Shown here: piece after piece, positions 27,390 through 35,171 of the stretch
Numbering within the stretch: the first letter of the stretch is position 1
How the letters are laid out: every line of letters begins with the position of its first letter
NCBI GenBank assembly: GCA_902777335.1
Contig: CACYTF010000005.1
Coordinates: forward strand, 1 to 64,000
DNA: 64,000 nt
Reading direction: 5' to 3'
Source of the DNA: an uncultured Eubacteriales bacterium
GTDB lineage: Bacteria; Bacillota; Clostridia; Christensenellales; Aristaeellaceae
Made by a program: the position numbers and the translations under genes
The notes under the pieces: model-generated
The model's input: only the letters and a program-made list of their open reading frames with translations
Databases searched by the model: none
What the model was told of the DNA's origin: nothing

Positions 27390-28467
27390 CGGACTGGGCG
27401 AAGCTGCGCCGGGGCACATCCGCCGCGGCCACGAGCTCGCACCGCGCCAGCTCTTTTTCGCCCGCCAGCAGCCGGGCGCTGCCGACGGCCTGCCCGGCCT
27501 GCACCGGGGCCACCAGGCGCTTGGGCAGGGCTTTGCCCAGCTGTACGGCCGTGCCGACATGCACCGCGGCGCGCAGCGGCTGCGCGGCGACCACCGTCAC
27601 CGTCTCGGAAAGGCCGCCCTCCACGGGTAGCTCAACCACCGCCTCGCCCTCCGACAGCGCCGATTCCATGCGGAAGTTTTCGAAGCCGTAGTCCAGCAGC
27701 ACCGTGGCCGTGTCAAACCAGGTGGGGCAGTTCAGCACGGCCCCGATCAGCGACAGCCCGTCCCGCTCGGCGCTGAACACCAGGCAGCGCCCCGCCCGGC
27801 GCGTATAGCCGGTCTTGCCGCCGGTGGCGCCCTCATAGGTCCGAAGCAGCCGGTTCTTGTTCTCAAGAACCCGGCTGTATTCGTTTCCGATCCAGGGAAT
27901 GACCTTGCGGCGCGTGCCGGTGATCCTGCGAAAGTCCTGGCGCTTCATGGCCTCCCGCATCACCAGGGCCAGGCCGAGGGCCGATGTGCGGTGGCCCGCC
28001 GCGTCCAGCCCGTGGGGATTGACGTAGTGGGCGTCGGCGCCCAGCTCGGCGGCGCGGCTGTTCATCATGTCGGCAAAGGCCGAAACGCTGCCCGCCACGT
28101 GCTCGGCGATGGCCACGGCGGCGTCGTTGCCGCTGCGCAGCATGAGCCCGTAGAGCATCTGTTCCATCGTGAGCGTCTCGCCCACGGACAGGTACAGCGA
28201 GGTCCCGGTCACGCCGCTGGCGTTCTTTCCCGCGGTGACCAGGTCGCTCAGTTCTGCGTTTTCGAGGGCGATCAGCGCGGTCATGACCTTCGTGGTGGAG
28301 GCCATGGGCAGCTGCCGGTTTTCGTCCTGGCCGAACAGCACCGCGCCGGTCTCATCTTCGATCAGCACCGCGCCGCCGGCCGCCACCGTGAAGGGCTCCG
28401 ACGCCCGGGCGGGCAGGGGACTGGCGATGAGCGCGAGCAGCACAAGGAGTATGCGGATGCGTTTCAT
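27346..28467 (-). CDS. D-alanyl-D-alanine carboxypeptidase (DacF/PBP5 type)
   Basis: This serine peptidase trims the terminal D-Ala from peptidoglycan stem peptides. The 373-residue protein has a signal peptide (residues 1-23), the SxxK motif ASTTKVMTA near residue 56, the SGN motif MLRSGNDAAVAIAEH near residue 111, and the KTG motif GGKTGYTRRAG near residue 215. A beta-rich C-terminal domain and a final basic amphipathic helix (SVRRLLKRWVLRFQQ), which should hold it on the membrane, follow. The start at 28467 has GGAGG upstream. It overlaps the end of the opposite WG-repeat gene, so their transcripts are complementary at the 3' ends. Confidence 0.95.
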   Translation of the reverse strand: MKRIRILLVLLALIASPLPARASEPFTVAAGGAVLIEDETGAVLFGQDENRQLPMASTTKVMTALIALENAELSDLVTAGKNASGVTGTSLYLSVGETLTMEQMLYGLMLRSGNDAAVAIAEHVAGSVSAFADMMNSRAAELGADAHYVNPHGLDAAGHRTSALGLALVMREAMKRQDFRRITGTRRKVIPWIGNEYSRVLENKNRLLRTYEGATGGKTGYTRRAGRCLVFSAERDGLSLIGAVLNCPTWFDTATVLLDYGFENFRMESALSEGEAVVELPVEGGLSETVTVVAAQPLRAAVHVGTAVQLGKALPKRLVAPVQAGQAVGSARLLAGEKELARCELVAAADVPRRSFAQSVRRLLKRWVLRFQQ

Positions 28468-28492
28468 GGCGTGCCTCCGGTAAAGCAAGTAT

Positions 28493-28548
28493 CGCCCGCA
28501 GGCCGCCCGCCCTGAGTCTTTCGTATCAGGGAGGGCGGCCTGCGGGCG
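28493..28548 (-). terminator. long hairpin between DUF1836 and carboxypeptidase genes
   Basis: Two 23-base arms (28493-28515 and 28526-28548) pair with a single mismatch around a 10-base loop. It lies after the DUF1836 stop and before the carboxypeptidase start. No clear T run follows on either strand, so it may be a partial terminator or a processing site. Confidence 0.65.
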
Positions 28549-28576
28549 TCCTTAACTCATATGCGGCAAAGCCCTG

Positions 28577-29080
28577 TTATTGAACCGCGTCGTCTTCGGA
28601 TTTGAGCACCGCGGCGCAGCCGGCGGTGTAGCCGGCGGCCAGTATCGCGAAGTCCAGCGCGGATCTGGGGGCCTCGACGCTCCCGGCGCCCGTGCACATG
28701 CTCTCCAGCACGTGGCTGAAGCGGGCGCAGAAGGCGGTGTACAGCGCCTGCGTCGAGGCGCTGTCGTTGGCGGTCAGCATGCGGCGGATGTCCTCCATGC
28801 TGCAGGTCTGCTTCAGCGCCACGATCATCATCAGCAGCGCGATCTGCTCCCGGCTGTACTTCTTACCCGTGGGCCGGGGGATCAGCCGGCTCTTGACGTA
28901 GTTGTTGATCATCGATGGCGAGAGGCTGCCCCGCAGGCCCGCGCCGTACAGCGGCTCGTAGACCCGGGAGATGAAGGTCACCACCTGGTCCATATACAGA
29001 CCGAGGTCGGGAATCTGGGCCCATGGAATGGGCCTGTAGCCCTCGAGGGGCGCGAGTATGCTGCGGATGTCGCCGCTCAT
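28577..29080 (-). CDS. DUF1836 domain protein
   Basis: The 167-residue protein matches DUF1836: IPDLGLYMDQVVTFISRVYE near residue 23, then SLSPSMINNYVKSRLIPRPT, which looks like a MerR-type helix-turn-helix start, and GKKYSREQIALLMMIVALKQ. The family is common in Bacillota and is suspected to bind DNA, but its target is unknown. It is 28 bases after rqcH on the same strand and is probably co-transcribed with it. Confidence 0.85.
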   Translation of the reverse strand: MSGDIRSILAPLEGYRPIPWAQIPDLGLYMDQVVTFISRVYEPLYGAGLRGSLSPSMINNYVKSRLIPRPTGKKYSREQIALLMMIVALKQTCSMEDIRRMLTANDSASTQALYTAFCARFSHVLESMCTGAGSVEAPRSALDFAILAAGYTAGCAAVLKSEDDAVQ

Positions 29081-29108
29081 GAAAATGCCTCCTGACGGTG
29101 TTCCAAAA

Positions 29109-30833
29109 TCAGACGTTGGTCTGTTCTTCGGCGGGCTGCACGTACAGCGTGCGCTGGTTGGTGTAGATCACAAACCCCGGCTTCGCGCCGCCGGGCTTTT
29201 TCACGTACCGGCGCAGCGTGTAGTCCACCGGCACGCGGGAGCCCGTGCCGCCCTTGGAGTAGCGGGCGGCCAGGCGCGCGGCGAAGCGTATCGTGTCCTC
29301 GTCCGGGCCTTCGCCCACGATGATCACGTGGGAGCCGGGCATGTCCTTGGCGTGCAGCCACACCTCGTTGGGCTGGGCCGTGCCGGTCAGCTTGTCGTTC
29401 TGCAGGTTGTTCTTGCCCACCAGAATCACCCTGCCAGAAGGCGCGGTGAAGCGCATGGGCTTTGACGGCGGCAGCTGCTTCATCTGCCTACGGCTGCGGT
29501 TGGCCCGCACGTAGCCGAAGCGCTCCAGCTCCTCCCGAAGCTCGGAGAGCTCCGCCTCCTCGGCGCACTTGCCCAGATTGTCCATCTGGCCCTCTAAGTA
29601 GTTCAGCTCGGCCTCGGTCTTCTCGATCTGCTCCGCGGCCAGCGTCTGGGCGTTCCGGGCCTTCTGGTACAGCTTGAAATAGCGCTGGGCGTTTTGGCCG
29701 GGCGACAGCTTCTCGTCCAGCTCCACCGTCAAAGGCGGCATGTCCGGCTCGTAGTAGTTGGGCACCTGAACGCTGCGCATGCCCTTCTGGGCCAGGTGCA
29801 GATTCGCCGTCAGCAGCTCGCCCTTCAGGCGGTACTCCTCCATCCGCCGGCTGCCCAGCAGCGCCTCGTTCTGCAGCGCCAGTTTGCGCTCGCAGCGCTC
29901 GATGTTGGTCTTCAGCGCCCGGTGCAGCGCGGCGCTCTTCTGCTTGATGCGCTCGGCCATGTCCCGGGAGCGGTAGAAGGCGTCCATGGCCTCCGAGATC
30001 GTCGGGTACGCTTCCGATTTCAAATGGCGGCGGCTCAGGTAGGGGAAGGCGGCCACGTCCACCGGCGCGCCGTCCTCGCCGAAGAGTATGGCGGGGGACA
30101 CCTGATCCGGGATGGCGGCCAGGTTTTCCGCGACGCTTTTGCAGGCGGCGAAGAGGTCGATCTCGCTGGCGTGGGCCTCCTCGTTCCCGGTGGCCCGGTA
30201 GGCCAGCTCCCGGGCGGTCTGGGCGGACATGCCGCTGATTGACTGGGCGATCAGCCGGTGCAGCGGCCCGTTCATGCCCGCCATGGCGGCCAGCAGCGCC
30301 TCGGCGTCCACGTGGTCGTAGGGCAGCTTGCCGTGGGCCGGGGGCAGCTCGTAGCGCAGGCCGGGCAGCACCTCGCGCACCGAGGAGATCTGCTCGGTGA
30401 CGTGCCGTGCGCTGTCGATGATGCGCCCGTCGCCGCCCACGAAGATCAGGTTGGAGTGCTTGCCCATGAACTCGCAGATGAGCTTCTTGCGCGCCCTGTC
30501 GCCCAGCTCGTCGAAGTGCTCGATCTCAATTTCCAGGATGCGGTCGCTCTCGACGGCGCGCACGCCGCACACGCGCCCGCCGGTGATGTGCTTGCGCATC
30601 AGCATGCACAGCGCGGGCGGCTCCAGCGGGTTGTTCTTCCGGGTGGTGGTCAGGTGGGCCCGGGCGCAGTTGGCCGTGGCCGACAGCAGCAGCTGGCGGT
30701 TTTCGCCGCCGCTGCGGACGGTCAGTATCACCTCGTCCCGCTCGGGCTGTATGATCTTATTGATGCGCCCGCCGGTCAGCGCGGCGTCCAGCTCCCGCGC
30801 CACCAGGCCCAGCGTCAGTCCGTCAAAGGGCAT
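29109..30833 (-). CDS. rqcH: ribosome quality control protein RqcH (NFACT family)
   Basis: RqcH binds stalled 50S-peptidyl-tRNA complexes and adds C-terminal alanine tails that mark the chain for degradation. The 574-residue protein has an NFACT-N domain starting MPFDGLTLGLVARELDAALT, and the conserved acidic-Arg pair in AVESDRILEIEIEHFDELG. A long coiled-coil middle (about 280-440) precedes the C-terminal NFACT-R domain with WLHAKDMPGSHVII and YSKGGTGSRVPVDYTL. Older annotations call this a fibronectin-binding protein. The start at 30833 has GGAGGA upstream. Confidence 0.95.
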   Translation of the reverse strand: MPFDGLTLGLVARELDAALTGGRINKIIQPERDEVILTVRSGGENRQLLLSATANCARAHLTTTRKNNPLEPPALCMLMRKHITGGRVCGVRAVESDRILEIEIEHFDELGDRARKKLICEFMGKHSNLIFVGGDGRIIDSARHVTEQISSVREVLPGLRYELPPAHGKLPYDHVDAEALLAAMAGMNGPLHRLIAQSISGMSAQTARELAYRATGNEEAHASEIDLFAACKSVAENLAAIPDQVSPAILFGEDGAPVDVAAFPYLSRRHLKSEAYPTISEAMDAFYRSRDMAERIKQKSAALHRALKTNIERCERKLALQNEALLGSRRMEEYRLKGELLTANLHLAQKGMRSVQVPNYYEPDMPPLTVELDEKLSPGQNAQRYFKLYQKARNAQTLAAEQIEKTEAELNYLEGQMDNLGKCAEEAELSELREELERFGYVRANRSRRQMKQLPPSKPMRFTAPSGRVILVGKNNLQNDKLTGTAQPNEVWLHAKDMPGSHVIIVGEGPDEDTIRFAARLAARYSKGGTGSRVPVDYTLRRYVKKPGGAKPGFVIYTNQRTLYVQPAEEQTNV

Positions 30834-30873
30834 GTCTGTTCCTCCGTATGATTTCAGCTTGTTTTCAAAACCA

Positions 30874-30902
30874 ATTATAGCGCATAACCGTCGATTGCGC
30901 AA
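30874..30902 (-). promoter_or_regulatory. promoter of rqcH-DUF1836
   Basis: Minus strand TTGCGC (30897-30902), 17-base spacer and perfect TATAAT (30874-30879). Its -35 overlaps the -35 of the divergent GerMN promoter in the palindrome TTGCGCAA. Confidence 0.75.
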
Positions 30903-30923
30903 CCGCCGGTTTTGTGGTAGAAT
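30895..30923 (+). promoter_or_regulatory. promoter of the GerMN gene
   Basis: Plus strand TTGCGC (30895-30900), 17-base spacer and TAGAAT (30918-30923) with TGG before it (extended -10), 77 bases before the start codon. Confidence 0.75.
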
Positions 30924-30999
30924 ACAAAATGTGCCCGGCATACCCCCTTGCCCCGTCGAATACATTGAATCGAAACGGGTGAAGCAAGGAGGGTTCCAC

Positions 31000-32124
31000 A
31001 TGAAATTATCCGGAAATCAGCGCAGGATGTACCTGCTGGCGCTGGTGCTGATGGTCATCGCCGTGGCGCTGGCGTGCACGTGGTCGCTGTGGCGCGGTCC
31101 CGCAGACGCGGTGCTCTCGCCGGGGACCAACGCCCAGGCGCCCCAGGGCGCGGAGCCCTCCGCGCCGCCGGCGGCGACGCCGCAGCCCCAGGACGCGCAG
31201 ACAGGCGCGCAGGCGGACGCGAAGGCGGGGGCGTCGAAGGTCTCCACCATCGTGTACTACCAGGACAACTACGGGTACCTGGTGCCGGTGATGTGCTCGG
31301 TGCCCATGGAAGACGGCATCGCCAAGGCCACGCTGAATTTGATGGTCCAGAGCGTCGGCAACGACATGCAGGCCGCCCGGCTGGGGCTTCGGACCGTGCT
31401 GCCGGAGAACACGAAGATCGACCTGGACATCTCCGGCGGACTGGCCCGCATCGACCTGAGCGCCGAGGTGCTGAACATGGCCGACGCGGCGGCCGAGGCC
31501 AACATGATCAACGCCATCGTGCAGACGCTGACCGAGTTTGAGAGCGTGGACCGCGTGACGTTTTTGATCGACGGCCAGAAGCGGGAGAAGCTGCCCCACG
31601 GCACGCCGGTGGGCGGCGAGTTCACCCGGGGCGACATCAATTTAGAGAGCGCCGAGCCCACGCTGAGCCTGGCCTCCTGCAAGCCGGTGACGCTGTACTT
31701 CCCGGCGGATTCCGGGGCGGTGATCGTGCCGGTGACCCGCATGGTCTACGCCAAGCCGGACATCAACACCGCGGTGATGGAGCTGGCCAAGGGACCCAGC
31801 CGCGAGGACATGCTGGAGAGCGTGGTGCCCGCGGGCTGCGGCCTGATCGACGTGAAGGTGGAGGACGGCGTCGCCAAGCTGAACTTCACCGGGGAGTTCG
31901 TGAACCTGGTGCAGAATTCCGACGGCGGCCGCATGGCCCTGAAGGCGCTGGTGCTGACCTGCACCCAGTTCGAGGGCATCAAGTCGGTGGAGATCTACGT
32001 GGACGGGAAGAAGTACGACGCCGCCCAGGGCGAGCTGGGCGTGCCCAGCTTCATGAACGTGGCCGATTCCATCGTGTACGACTATATACAGACCCAGTCG
32101 GCGATGCTGTTTGATTTTGAATAG
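31000..32124 (+). CDS. exported protein with two GerMN domains
   Basis: The 374-residue protein has a signal anchor (residues 10-30, MYLLALVLMVIAVALACTW), a Pro/Ala/Gln-rich linker to about residue 80, and two GerMN domains (about 95-205 and 225-345). GerMN domains are known from sporulation/germination protein GerM and from LpqB-like lipoproteins; in each domain the pattern T-x-L-x-I-S/V-x-x-G-x-A-x-I/L-x-x-S/T can be seen (IDLDISGGLARIDLS and DVKVEDGVAKLNFT). No lipobox is evident: the Cys near residue 27 lacks the usual context. AAGGAGGG precedes the start. An AGGGAAC array begins at its stop. Confidence 0.88.
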   Translation: MKLSGNQRRMYLLALVLMVIAVALACTWSLWRGPADAVLSPGTNAQAPQGAEPSAPPAATPQPQDAQTGAQADAKAGASKVSTIVYYQDNYGYLVPVMCSVPMEDGIAKATLNLMVQSVGNDMQAARLGLRTVLPENTKIDLDISGGLARIDLSAEVLNMADAAAEANMINAIVQTLTEFESVDRVTFLIDGQKREKLPHGTPVGGEFTRGDINLESAEPTLSLASCKPVTLYFPADSGAVIVPVTRMVYAKPDINTAVMELAKGPSREDMLESVVPAGCGLIDVKVEDGVAKLNFTGEFVNLVQNSDGGRMALKALVLTCTQFEGIKSVEIYVDGKKYDAAQGELGVPSFMNVADSIVYDYIQTQSAMLFDFE

Positions 32125-32179
32125 GGAAACAGGGAACAGGGTACAGGGAACAGGGAGTAGGGGCGGCGATGCGCCGCCC
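32123..32179 (+). repeat. AGGGAAC heptamer array, locus 2, with GC hairpin
   Basis: Five imperfect units (AGGGAAAC, AGGGAAC, AGGGTAC, AGGGAAC, AGGGAGT) start within the TAG stop of the GerMN gene, followed by a hairpin GGGCGGCG (32161-32168) with CGCCGCCC (32172-32179). The organisation is the same as the locus at 20980. Confidence 0.88.
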
Positions 32180-32211
32180 GCCGTTTGGGAAATACAAAGG
32201 AGGCATAATAC

Positions 32212-33540
32212 ATGAATGATATCAATCGGGCGGCGGATGAGATGCGGCTGGTGCGCATCGTGCCGGACTATACGGAGATGGCCGCGGGCTCGGTGCTGAT
32301 CGCCTGCGGCCGGACCAGGGTGATCTGCACCGCGTCGGTGCAGGAGGGCGTCCCGGCGTTTTTGAAGGGCAAGGGGAAGGGCTGGCTGACGGCGGAATAC
32401 GCGATGCTGCCGGGCTCCACGCCCCAGCGCAAGGCGCGGGACGGCGTGAAGAAGGACGGGCGCGGCGTGGAGATCCAGCGGCTGATCGGCAGGAGCCTGC
32501 GGGCGGCCTGCGACCTGACCCGGCTGGGCGAGCGCACCGTGTACATCGACTGCGACGTGATCCAGGCCGACGGCGGCACGCGCACGGCCTCGATCACCGG
32601 GGCCTTCGCCGCACTGTGCATCGCGGTGGACCGGCTGATCCAGCAGGGTCAGCTGGTCGACTCCCCGATCATCCGCCAGGTGGCGGCGGTGTCCGCCGGC
32701 GTGGTGGACGACGTGTGCACCCTCGATCTGGAATACGCCCAGGACAGCCGCGCCCAGGTGGACATGAACATCGTCATGACCCGGGACGCCTCCGGCGAGA
32801 TGGGCTATGTGGAGGTCCAGGGCACCGGCGAGGGCCGCTGCTACACCAAGGACGAGCTGGACCGGCTGCTGGCGCTGGGGCGGCAGGGCTGCGAGGCGCT
32901 GATGCAGGCCCAGACCGAGGCGCTGGGCAGCCGGGCCCAGGTCATCTGCCAAAAGCCGAAGCTGGTGCTGGCCAGCAACAACTTCGGCAAGCTGCGCGAG
33001 CTGAAGCAGCTGCTGGGCGACCGCTACGACGTGCGCTCCATGCGGGAGATGGGCATTGAGATCGACGTGGAGGAAAACGGCGAGACCTTCGAGGCGAACG
33101 CGCTGATCAAGGCGAACGCGCTGATGGAGATCTGCCGCTGCGCCACGCTGGCCGACGATTCCGGGCTGTGCGTGGACCAGCTGAACGGGCGGCCCGGCGT
33201 ACACTCGGCGCGCTACTGCGGCGTGCACGGCGACGACGAGGCGAACAACCAACTGCTCTTAAAAGAGCTCTCGGACAAGCCCGCGCCGCATCACGCCCAC
33301 TACGGCGCGGCGGTGGCGCTGTGCCGCCCCGGCCACGCGCCGCTGACGGCCTACGGGCGCTGCGACGGCGAGATCATCGATCAGTACCGGGGCGAGGGCG
33401 GCTTCGGCTACGACCCGCTGTTCCTGTCCAACGACCTGGGCGTCACCTTCGCCGAGGCTGACGCCGAGGCGAAGAACCGGGTGTCTCACCGGGCTCGGGC
33501 GATACAGGCGCTGCTTGAGAAGCTGGAGGCCGAAGCGTGA
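32212..33540 (+). CDS. rph: fused ribonuclease PH and XTP/dITP diphosphatase
   Basis: The first 240 residues are RNase PH, a phosphorolytic 3' exonuclease that trims tRNA precursors. Signatures are LTAEYAMLPGSTPQRKARDG, GRSLRAACDL, and GGTRTASITGAFAAL with the phosphate-binding Arg. The last 195 residues are RdgB/HAM1, which removes non-canonical purine nucleotides: LVLASNNFGKLRELKQLL, LADDSGLCVDQLNGRPGV, GEGGFGYDPLF and KNRVSHRARAI. One frame of 442 codons covers both without a break. Such fusions occur in some Bacillota. AAAGGAGG precedes the start, and the yfcE start overlaps its stop. Confidence 0.96.
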   Translation: MNDINRAADEMRLVRIVPDYTEMAAGSVLIACGRTRVICTASVQEGVPAFLKGKGKGWLTAEYAMLPGSTPQRKARDGVKKDGRGVEIQRLIGRSLRAACDLTRLGERTVYIDCDVIQADGGTRTASITGAFAALCIAVDRLIQQGQLVDSPIIRQVAAVSAGVVDDVCTLDLEYAQDSRAQVDMNIVMTRDASGEMGYVEVQGTGEGRCYTKDELDRLLALGRQGCEALMQAQTEALGSRAQVICQKPKLVLASNNFGKLRELKQLLGDRYDVRSMREMGIEIDVEENGETFEANALIKANALMEICRCATLADDSGLCVDQLNGRPGVHSARYCGVHGDDEANNQLLLKELSDKPAPHHAHYGAAVALCRPGHAPLTAYGRCDGEIIDQYRGEGGFGYDPLFLSNDLGVTFAEADAEAKNRVSHRARAIQALLEKLEAEA

Positions 33541-34016
33541 CCCGCCTGGGCATCGTCTCGGACAGCCACGGCCGGGATATCTGGCTGGAGCGCTACCTCA
33601 AGGTCTGCAAACGGGAGAAGTACGACGCCGTGTTCCACCTGGGCGACCTGAACTCAGACGCCCGGTGGCTCCAGAGGCGCATGGACACGCCCCTGATCGC
33701 GGTGGCCGGGAACTGCGATTACTGGTCCGAACAGGCCCGCATGGCCCGGGCCAGCTACGGCGTCCACCGGATCGTGGCGGTCCACGGGCACCTGCAGGAC
33801 GTGAAGTACGGCTACGAGCGCCTGTCCTACTACGCCGAGGAGCAGAACGCGACCATCGCGCTGTTCGGCCACACCCACCGGGCCTACGCGGGCTGGGTGG
33901 GCAATGTGCTTTTGATCAACCCCGGCGCGCTGATGGACGGCCGCTACGCCGAGCTCACCCTGGACGGCAACAACGCGGTACCGATGCTGCTGGACCTGCA
34001 TGAATCGGGGAAATGA
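33537..34016 (+). CDS. YfcE-type metallophosphoesterase
   Basis: The 159-residue protein has the calcineurin-like metal sites: GIVSDSHGRDIW at the start, VFHLGDLN, VAGNCDYW, VAVHGH and LFGHTHRAYAG, then LLINPGAL. It is a small cytoplasmic phosphodiesterase; the natural substrate is unknown. It begins at a GTG overlapping the rph-rdgB stop, a pairing also seen elsewhere in Bacillota. Its last 63 bases are repeated 735 bases downstream, beyond a toxin-antitoxin pair. The present C-terminus reads HESGK, while the downstream copy would give HESRMK before a terminator. Confidence 0.93.
   Translation: MTRLGIVSDSHGRDIWLERYLKVCKREKYDAVFHLGDLNSDARWLQRRMDTPLIAVAGNCDYWSEQARMARASYGVHRIVAVHGHLQDVKYGYERLSYYAEEQNATIALFGHTHRAYAGWVGNVLLINPGALMDGRYAELTLDGNNAVPMLLDLHESGK
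33945..34007 (+). repeat. 63-bp direct repeat, copy 1 (3' end of yfcE)
   Basis: Identical to 34680-34742 except for 2 bases. It lies within the yfcE coding region and flanks the toxin-antitoxin segment on the left. Confidence 0.97.
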
Positions 34017-34069
34017 TGGATGTGAGACAGTACGATGCAGGTATACCCTGGGATTCTCCCGAGACCGGC

Positions 34070-34098
34070 TTGATTTTGCCCTTGGTTTTGCGTATAAT
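34070..34098 (+). promoter_or_regulatory. promoter of the toxin-antitoxin pair
   Basis: TTGATT (34070-34075), 17-base spacer and perfect TATAAT (34093-34098), 59 bases before the antitoxin start. The segment is distinctly A+T-rich compared with its surroundings. Confidence 0.8.
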
Positions 34099-34156
34099 AT
34101 TATCAGCTTACAGAATGTTAATCATGCTTCGTGGTCTGATACAGGGAGGCAGAAAT

Positions 34157-34351
34157 ATGCTTGAAGAGAAAATGATCATACAGGACGCATCAGAGGTTGA
34201 TCCCAATTTGCTTCGCATGCTGGACAGGGGTCTGGAAGATATAGAAGCGGGAAGAACGCTGCCTCATGAGGAAGCCATGGCGGAGGTTCGGAGAATACGG
34301 GATACTCGTCGCTTTGCAAGGTCAAACACAGGAGCAGCGGCCAATGAATGA
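34157..34351 (+). CDS. type II antitoxin (small, acidic)
   Basis: The 64-residue acidic protein (DASEVDPNLLRMLDRGLEDI, then AGRTLPHEEAMAEVRRIRD) resembles short antitoxins paired with ParE/RelE toxins, in which the C-terminal segment after the Pro wraps the toxin. The start at 34157 follows GGGAGG. The frame is open further upstream to 34013, but that extension would run through the promoter and is not supported. Its last 8 bases overlap the toxin start. Codon use is more A+T-rich than neighbours, suggesting arrival by transfer. Confidence 0.8.
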   Translation: MLEEKMIIQDASEVDPNLLRMLDRGLEDIEAGRTLPHEEAMAEVRRIRDTRRFARSNTGAAANE

Positions 34352-34679
34352 CTATGATGTTGTATGGTCGCGAGAGTCGATATATGATGTGGCCGATATA
34401 GCGGATTATATTGAGCTTCGCTTTGGACGGGAAAGAGCCGACCGTTTCAATGATGAGATTGAGATGATATGTAAGGCTCTTGGACGTGATTTTCGGATGT
34501 ATACAGGAACGGGGATTTACTACAGAAAGAGACTGATTCTGAAAAGGGTGTTTGATCCATCCATTATCTTCTACTATGTTGACGATGTCATGCAAACCGT
34601 TTGTATTATTCGCGTTTTAAGGCATGAACGGAACTGGCAAAAAATACTCCGAGAGGGAATTGGCTATACTTTCGATTGA
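34344..34679 (+). CDS. RelE/ParE superfamily toxin
   Basis: The 111-residue protein has the ParE/RelE pattern: VVWSRESIYDVADIADYIEL at the start (two helices), then the beta-sheet region GIYYRKRLILKRVFDPSIIF and VCIIRVLRHERNWQKILRE at the end with the R-V-L-H/R-x-R-x-W motif. RelE members cut mRNA on the ribosome and ParE members poison gyrase; the sequence does not decide between them. It overlaps the antitoxin by 8 bases, the usual arrangement. It ends one base before the second copy of the yfcE repeat. Confidence 0.85.
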   Translation: MNDYDVVWSRESIYDVADIADYIELRFGRERADRFNDEIEMICKALGRDFRMYTGTGIYYRKRLILKRVFDPSIIFYYVDDVMQTVCIIRVLRHERNWQKILREGIGYTFD

Positions 34680-34742
34680 TACGCCGAGCTGACCCTGGAC
34701 GGCAACAACGCGGTGCCGATGCTGCTGGACCTGCATGAATCG
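34680..34742 (+). repeat. 63-bp direct repeat, copy 2
   Basis: Second copy of the yfcE 3' end, starting directly after the toxin stop. Read in the yfcE frame it would give an ending ...HESRMK and a TAA at 34752-34754, inside the terminator hairpin, so it looks like the original end of yfcE. Confidence 0.97.
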
Positions 34743-34746
34743 AGAA

Positions 34747-34780
34747 TGAAATAAACTCCGCGCGTGCGGAGTTTATTTCA
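34747..34780. terminator. bidirectional terminator between TA/yfcE and csoR-like gene
   Basis: A perfect 15-bp stem (34747-34761 with 34766-34780) and loop GCGT. It reads TTTATTTC on the plus side and mirrors this on the minus side. It includes the stop codon of the minus-strand repressor gene. Confidence 0.9.
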
Positions 34781-35143
34781 CATATACTTGTCAATGGCCT
34801 CGCACAGATCGTCGATGGCCTTCCGGTCGCCCTCGGCGGCGGCCTCCATGATGCAGTGCTTCAGATGGTCCTGCAATATCAGCTTGCCGGTGTTGTCGAT
34901 GGCGGAGCGCACCGCGGCGATCTGGATCAGCACCTCGCTGCAGTCCCGGCCCTCCTCCACCATGCTGCGCACCGACTGCAGATGGCCGATGGCCCGGGAC
35001 AGCCGGTTCAGCACGGCCTTCGTGTTCTCGTGGCTGTGGCTGTGGTTGTGGGCATGGGTGTGGGGAATGCCGTGCGCGTGCATGTACTCGTGGCTCGGGG
35101 ACGCCTGGGGCGCGCCGTCAAGGGGCTTGTTGGGTTTGCTCAA
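34778..35143 (-). CDS. metal-sensing repressor of the CsoR/RcnR family with His-rich N-terminus
   Basis: The 121-residue protein contains the all-helical DUF156/CsoR fold from residue 38: NRLSRAIGHLQSVRSMVEEG, then DCSEVLIQIAAVRSAIDN and LILQDHLKHCIME. The Cys in DCSEV and the H-x3-C in DHLKHC match the Cys-His-Cys copper site of CsoR. Before it lies a His-rich tail (HAHGIPHTHAHNHSHSHEN) that is unusual for the family and may bind Ni, Zn or Cu. No metal exporter or chaperone is adjacent, so its target is not visible in the window. Confidence 0.88.
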   Translation of the reverse strand: MSKPNKPLDGAPQASPSHEYMHAHGIPHTHAHNHSHSHENTKAVLNRLSRAIGHLQSVRSMVEEGRDCSEVLIQIAAVRSAIDNTGKLILQDHLKHCIMEAAAEGDRKAIDDLCEAIDKYM

Positions 35144-35171
35144 TGACTGTCACCTCGCGATACATACATCT

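Noticed and set aside
34013-34156. N-terminal extension of the antitoxin frame back to ATG 34013
   Set aside because: It has no ribosome-binding site and runs through the TTGATT/TATAAT promoter; the 34157 start follows GGGAGG and gives a normal antitoxin size.
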